Source: Onchidella celtica (lineage: Eukaryota; Mollusca; Gastropoda; Systellommatophora; Onchidiidae). Taken from it: a stretch of DNA of 64,000 nt. The DNA is taken from positions 33,235,730 to 33,299,729 of the forward strand of contig OZ007582.1 of the NCBI GenBank assembly GCA_963931925.1, in the 5' to 3' direction. Position 1 is the first letter of the stretch; every line of letters starts with the position of its first letter. Shown in pieces: positions 60,901 to 64,000 of this stretch. The position numbers and the translations under genes were made by a program. The notes under the pieces were generated by a model. The model saw only the letters and a list, made by a program, of their open reading frames with translations. It ran no database searches and was not told where the DNA came from.

Positions 60901-63900
60901 ATAGCTGCAACCCACTTCAGTTCAACTTCAAGGATATATGTAGGGTTCCCAGTGCTCAACCCACAGAAACTTCCCAGTTGGTGGAAAATGACCAAAATGT
61001 GAAGGTCCCTGCTGAGGGAGAGGACAAACCCAAAATTGGGGAGGTGGGAGAAAAGACCAAGAAGTCCAGACGCAAACATTCCCGCAAGAAGCACAAGAGG
61101 AAGAAGAGCAGCAAATTGAAAGATGTTGAGAATAAGGCAGAGGGAGAACCAAATAAGGAAGGTGAGGAGCAGTTGCAGGAGGGACAAGAGAAATCAGCAG
61201 AAAAGAAAAAGAAGAAGAAAAAGAGAAAGCGAAGGCATAAAAGCAAGAAAGGTGGAGATGAAAAAGAGGGAGGCGAGAAAAGTCTAGAGGCTGGTGGTGA
61301 TGAGAGTAAATCAAAACGGAAATCCAAGAGGAAACGTAGTCACAGAGAAAAGACAGGAGAGGGGGAAGAAGGGAAAGAAGAGAAGAAAGAAGGGGGAGAC
61401 AAGTCTGACCCTGTTCAAAATGGAGAGAAGACATCGTCAAGAAAACATAAGAAACACAAAAGAAAACACAGAAGACCTGGATCATCTCGATCCGAAAAAG
61501 CCAAAGCCATTAGTGCATCAGAAAAAGCCAAAATTGAAAATAATCTTGCTAATCCCAAAGAGCCAAAAGTGAAAATTGACTACAATGATGAGGAAGAAAC
61601 CAATATTCTGTCCGAAAATGAGCAGGAACCATCTGGTGAACCTAAGATAAAGAGATTCAGAAGGCCAAAAAAGCATCATCGTCGCAGTACTGGTCATGAT
61701 GAAACTGGCACAGAAAATGTAAAACCAAATGAGATCAGTAAAGATGACTTGAGCATCACCCACAAGAAAACATCAGAGGATACAAAGAAGACTCCAGACT
61801 CCACCCGAGGCACAGTTGCCAAAGTCTCACAGGCAAAAGATGCAATGCAGGTTAAGAAAGAAAATCCAACAGATAAAACACCCAATGGTGATATTGTGGG
61901 TGGCCGTAAGCGAGCTGCCAGCTTGCCTGGTGCTGATTCTGCTACACCGGCAAAACTGGGTAAGATTGACAAAGGAAGTGTACAGGAAGATACCTGGAGC
62001 AAGATGGAGGGGCTGTATGAACACAAGGAGGAAGGGGAAGGCACCAAAAGCAAGTGGGACACAAGTGATAGTGAAGACGAGGATGCCTTAAAGAAAACAC
62101 TGGCACCTAATGGTCCCAGCACTCACACAGAAGAAGACAAAACAAAATTAGAAGCTAAACCAGTGAATGGGAAAATACCATTAGCAAAAACCTTGCTCAA
62201 TCCAAACAGTCTGTTAGGTAATCATGTTGGTAAGCAATCTAGTCACCAACACAGTGGAGGTCATCACAACAGTACCTCCGACCAGAGCAAAACCAAAGGA
62301 GACAATCATACCAGTGATAACAATAACAAGGAAGGATCTGCGTCATCCAATTCCAAATCTCAGCGAGAATCCAGATGCCACAATCGTAGTAGTAAAAGAT
62401 CCTACAGCTCATCAGATTGGTCATCCCGCTCCCGCTCCAGATCCTATTCACCTCGCTCTCGCTCAGATTCCTATAGAAGCTACTCTGATGATTCAAGGTA
62501 TAGTGATGAGTCCTGGTCTGGCCATAGCCGTTCATCTCGTAGTTACAGTCGTAGTCGTTCACCTCATCGCCACCATCGTCGACGTTCATCATCCAGGAGG
62601 AGAAGAAGCCACAGTTACAGCAGTAGGTCAAGTTCCAGTTGGTCTCGAAGCAGGTCATACTCACGTTCCAGGAGCTATTCACGTTCTTTGTCGCGCTCGC
62701 GTTCCAGAAGAGGGAAGTCGTATAGTCCAGGCGGCCGACACAAGGTCAAACGCGTGATCAAGTCGCCAGTGCTACCTGCATCAGTTACCACAATAACTGT
62801 AGCCCCAGTGACAGGTAGTACAGGACCTAGTAAAGGGGGAGGATCAGGTGATGGACCTCCAGATGAAATTCCACTCCCAGGCAAGGAACCACCAGCAGTT
62901 GCTACCAGCCAGCCGGAGAAAGACAAGAAAGACAAAGCAGGTCTCATTGACATACCATTGCCAAATGTTGGGGACAAAGTGAAGGTGGAGAACAAAGACA
63001 ATTCTGTTGGTTCTAACACATCAACAACCCTGACATCAACATCAGCCTCCTCAGCAGGGCCATCTGGTGCAGCCAGCACCACACTGACCTCAGCAAACCC
63101 AGAAACCGGCAACCCAGGTCACCATCCAGAACCTCTCATGGCCTCAGTTGACCATGGAGATTACTCTGGCCATCATGTAGACCAGTGTGGATATGACCAA
63201 CATGGATACTACCAGTCAGCCCATGATCCATCATTCTGTGAAGATACAGGCTACGAGAGCTTTGAATTTGATGGTGGAGAATATGAACATGGGTATGAAG
63301 AGGGGCAGGATGAATATGACTACAATCATGACCCATACCATCACCCACCAGTCCGTCCCCCTGGGCCAAACATGCACCCTCATCCAAGAGGCCCACCACC
63401 ACCAGGTTACAGGGGTCCACCACCACGTATGTTCCCACCTCATGACCCACGTTTTGGGCCCCCTAGACCTGGGATGGGCCCGCTTCGCATGGGCCCCAAT
63501 GGACCAATGGGCCCTCGAGGTCCAAGACCACCTATGGGACCAGGAGGACCAATGGGACCCCCTGGAATGAGAGGACCCCCAAGAGGCCCTCCAAGAGGTC
63601 CGCCAGGACCACGAGGACCTTTAGGCATGCATGGACCCCCAGGGATGAGAGGACCGCCTAGACCAGGAATGATGGGACCCCCGGGTCCCATGGGACCAGG
63701 AGGACCTCGACCACGAATGGGTCCCCCACCTCGTATGGGTCCACCAATGCCAGGGCAAGCTCATCCGCCTGGGGGCCCTCGGCCAAGAATGGGCCCACCC
63801 CCCATGTCTGGCCCACCACCAAGAGATGGTCAGTATCCACCACCAGCAAGACCAGGAATGCCACCCAGGGGTCCAGGTGGTCCCAACTTCCCTCGAGCCC

Positions 63901-64000
63901 CAATGCCAAACTTCGGCCAGCCACCACCAAACTTCAATGTTCCACCCCCCACATCTGTTTCATCCACTATGGGTCGGACCACCTCTACAACAGCCTCTTC
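30807..64000 (+). CDS. GPATCH8: GPATCH8-related RS-domain nuclear protein (3' end outside the window)
   Basis: Probable nuclear pre-mRNA splicing-associated protein. Nine exons (coding 30927-30987, 44439-44524, 45015-45284, 46080-46241, 47236-47427, 48737-48835, 49398-49456, 50195-50380, 60707-64000) have GT/AG borders and join in phase to about 1469 residues, still open at the window end. Order: Ser/Thr/Ala-rich start; SVSFSFSK (about 322), like VSFSFAKK in human GPATCH8; [20 protein letters not shown] (about 421-440), like [20 protein letters not shown] of GPATCH8; Lys-rich acidic region (about 477-643); RS domain (about 930-1046); Tyr/Gly/His-rich region; Pro/Gly/Arg/Met-rich region. The start ATG has an in-frame TGA 8 codons upstream, so the G-patch and C2H2 finger that precede these blocks in vertebrate GPATCH8 are absent from this transcript. 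ZNF318 is a related alternative name. Function is inference. Confidence 0.75.
30988..44438 (+). other. 13.4 kb intron of the GPATCH8-like gene
   Basis: AT-rich, with many T and A runs and two long G runs (34951-34963, 37444-37462). No exon, TIR pair or LTR was recognised. It is notably free of the elements that fill the rest of the window, as far as reading by eye can tell. Confidence 0.5.
44439..44524 (+). CDS. GPATCH8: GPATCH8-like gene, exon 2
   Basis: Codes [20 protein letters not shown] then GSQDAASAS. Acceptor TTTACAG and donor GTGAGT. Low complexity, but phase and splice sites fit both neighbours. Confidence 0.75.
45015..45284 (+). CDS. GPATCH8: GPATCH8-like gene, exon 3
   Basis: 90 codons, Ser/Thr/Ala-rich, ending [19 protein letters not shown] at donor GTAAGA. 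Acceptor TTTCAG. Probably disordered. Confidence 0.8.
46080..46241 (+). CDS. GPATCH8: GPATCH8-like gene, exon 4
   Basis: 54 codons beginning [20 protein letters not shown] and ending [12 protein letters not shown]. Acceptor CCTACAG and donor GTAGAT. The IKTE and VKTE words look like sumoylation-type sites (psi-K-x-E); this is inference. Confidence 0.75.
47236..47427 (+). CDS. GPATCH8: GPATCH8-like gene, exon 5
   Basis: 64 codons beginning [20 protein letters not shown] and ending [13 protein letters not shown]. The acceptor (CTGAAG) is a weak polypyrimidine context; donor GTATGT is good. Ends in the first of several IPLP-type motifs. Confidence 0.75.
48737..48835 (+). CDS. GPATCH8: GPATCH8-like gene, exon 6
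   Basis: 33 codons: [20 protein letters not shown] then [13 protein letters not shown]. Acceptor CCCACAG and donor GTATGT. Carries two Pro motifs and an IKTE site. Confidence 0.8.
49398..49456 (+). CDS. GPATCH8: GPATCH8-like gene, exon 7
   Basis: Codes [19 protein letters not shown] plus a split AG. Acceptor TTCCCAG and donor GTAAGT. Confidence 0.8.
50195..50380 (+). CDS. GPATCH8: GPATCH8-like gene, exon 8
   Basis: Codes [20 protein letters not shown], then [20 protein letters not shown] and ends MNLR. Acceptor TCCCCAG; an upstream AG at 50160 would lead to a stop. Donor GTGAGA. A piggyBac insertion begins 87 bp downstream. Confidence 0.85.
50468..53452 (-). mobile_element. piggyBac transposon, apparently intact
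   Basis: 2985 bp between TTAA at 50464-50467 and TTAA at 53453-53456. Ends CCCTCAATCTTCTTT and, inverted, CTCTCAATCTTCTTT. Encodes a two-exon transposase on the minus strand with no break. Just inside the right end is the palindrome GATCACCGGTGATC. Inserted in antisense in an intron of the GPATCH8-like gene. Confidence 0.9.
51005..53175 (-). CDS. piggyBac transposase (PGBD4-like), two exons
   Basis: Exon 1 53036-53175 codes [20 protein letters not shown] and an acidic, Ser-rich stretch to NIRER; donor GTGAAG. Exon 2 51005-52616 follows acceptor TATATAG; the split codon makes Ser and continues FGDYDNWS. Total about 583 residues, close to the ~594 of the founding piggyBac transposase. Domain DDE_Tnp_1_7: candidate catalytic Asp in ISVDERMV (about 223), LFVDNFYSS (about 304) and [10 protein letters not shown] (about 419). 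A C-terminal Cys-rich domain has CKLCYDK and [10 protein letters not shown]. Cut-and-paste transposition at TTAA sites is the known family activity. Both exons are open, so the protein may be made. Confidence 0.9.
54605..55477 (-). mobile_element. Solo LTR, family A, 873 bp, inside the LINE
   Basis: Same family as 11867-13000: starts TGTCACAAATCCCAGAC and ends CTCGTGACA. It interrupts the last codons of the LINE. The bases on each side (TGGAT and CAATC) do not form a 5 bp duplication, unlike the other copy. Shorter than the other copy by about 260 bp. Confidence 0.75.
55478..56783 (-). pseudogene. LINE ORF, reverse transcriptase and C-terminus (after a frameshift)
   Basis: Contains [63 protein letters not shown] and the catalytic RYADDTALM, then [16 protein letters not shown] and [13 protein letters not shown]. 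It runs to [10 protein letters not shown] where the solo LTR begins. Because of the frameshift and the LTR insertion the element cannot be active. Confidence 0.85.
56704..58617 (-). pseudogene. LINE ORF, endonuclease and start of reverse transcriptase
   Basis: 637-codon frame. Contains [16 protein letters not shown] (endonuclease start, about residue 120), [16 protein letters not shown] and [13 protein letters not shown] (metal and catalytic motifs), then a spacer and [20 protein letters not shown] (reverse transcriptase domain 0/1). It ends [14 protein letters not shown] at a stop caused by a frameshift near 56715; the following frame continues [17 protein letters not shown] second frame upstream (58233-58754) overlaps and may contain the older N-terminus. 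Confidence 0.85.
60707..64000 (+). CDS. GPATCH8: GPATCH8-like gene, exon 9 (large, open at the window end)
   Basis: Acceptor TTCTCTAG, then 1097 uninterrupted codons. Contains the [12 protein letters not shown] block, Lys-rich runs ([16 protein letters not shown]), RS dipeptides around 62380-62730, IPLPGKE and IPLPNVG, a Tyr-rich patch ([20 protein letters not shown], near 63275-63335), and collagen-like GPP/GPM/GPR triplets from about 63340 to 63950. The minus-strand frames over this exon are compositional shadows. Confidence 0.93.

Noticed and set aside
60928-61485. Minus-strand frames rich in Ser, Phe and Leu
   Set aside because: They are shadows of the Lys/Glu-rich part of the large exon.
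63440-63691. Minus-strand frame rich in GGP and GPI triplets, like collagen
   Set aside because: It is the complement of the Pro/Gly-rich coding exon on the plus strand, whose splice phase and neighbours are supported.

Overview
This is a piece of an animal genome, probably an invertebrate and most likely a mollusc. That placement is inference. It rests on the intron-rich gene structure, the mix of mobile elements (a Gypsy element with Copia-like gene order, a RAG1-N-like DNA transposon, a piggyBac, an RTE-type LINE) and the general sequence texture; no single marker proves it. I see no prokaryotic feature, CRISPR array or rRNA gene.

Two host genes are supported exon by exon. On the minus strand (16548 down past the left edge) lies a mitochondrial long-chain acyl-CoA dehydrogenase (ACADL). 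Seven coding exons with GT/AG borders join in phase into about 334 residues, and the last ~90-100 residues lie outside. On the plus strand (about 30807 to past the right edge) lies a large nuclear RS-domain protein. It carries two short blocks that I recognise from vertebrate GPATCH8. Eight short exons are followed by one 3.3 kb exon that is still open at base 64000, and no G-patch is visible. The two genes are divergent, separated by about 14 kb that is mostly mobile DNA.

The rest is largely mobile elements. Two copies of a ~2.2 kb TIR transposon (2402-4618 and 18860-27632) keep the first and last coding pieces of a transposase whose start resembles the zinc-binding N-terminal part of RAG1. 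The second copy is split by a whole-looking 6.5 kb Ty3/Gypsy LTR element (19787-26329) with two 578 bp LTRs that read as identical, a CACAC target duplication, a tRNA-Pro-type primer site and the gene order Gag-PR-INT-RT-RH (the GMR1-type order). The tip of another LTR of this family, in the opposite orientation, forms the first 52 bases of the window. An apparently intact two-exon piggyBac (50468-53452) and an RTE-type LINE carrying a solo LTR near its 3' end (54494 to ~58830) sit in the last large intron of the GPATCH8-like gene. ACADL introns hold another solo LTR (11867-13000), three TTAA-flanked piggyBac-like MITEs, a TA-flanked Tc1/mariner or pogo-like MITE, and degenerate copies of one of the gene's own intron/exon borders. 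A second TA-flanked MITE with many internal repeats lies between the genes.

No operon-like cooperation is visible. The interest of the window lies in the mobile element architecture and in the unusual layout of the GPATCH8-like gene.
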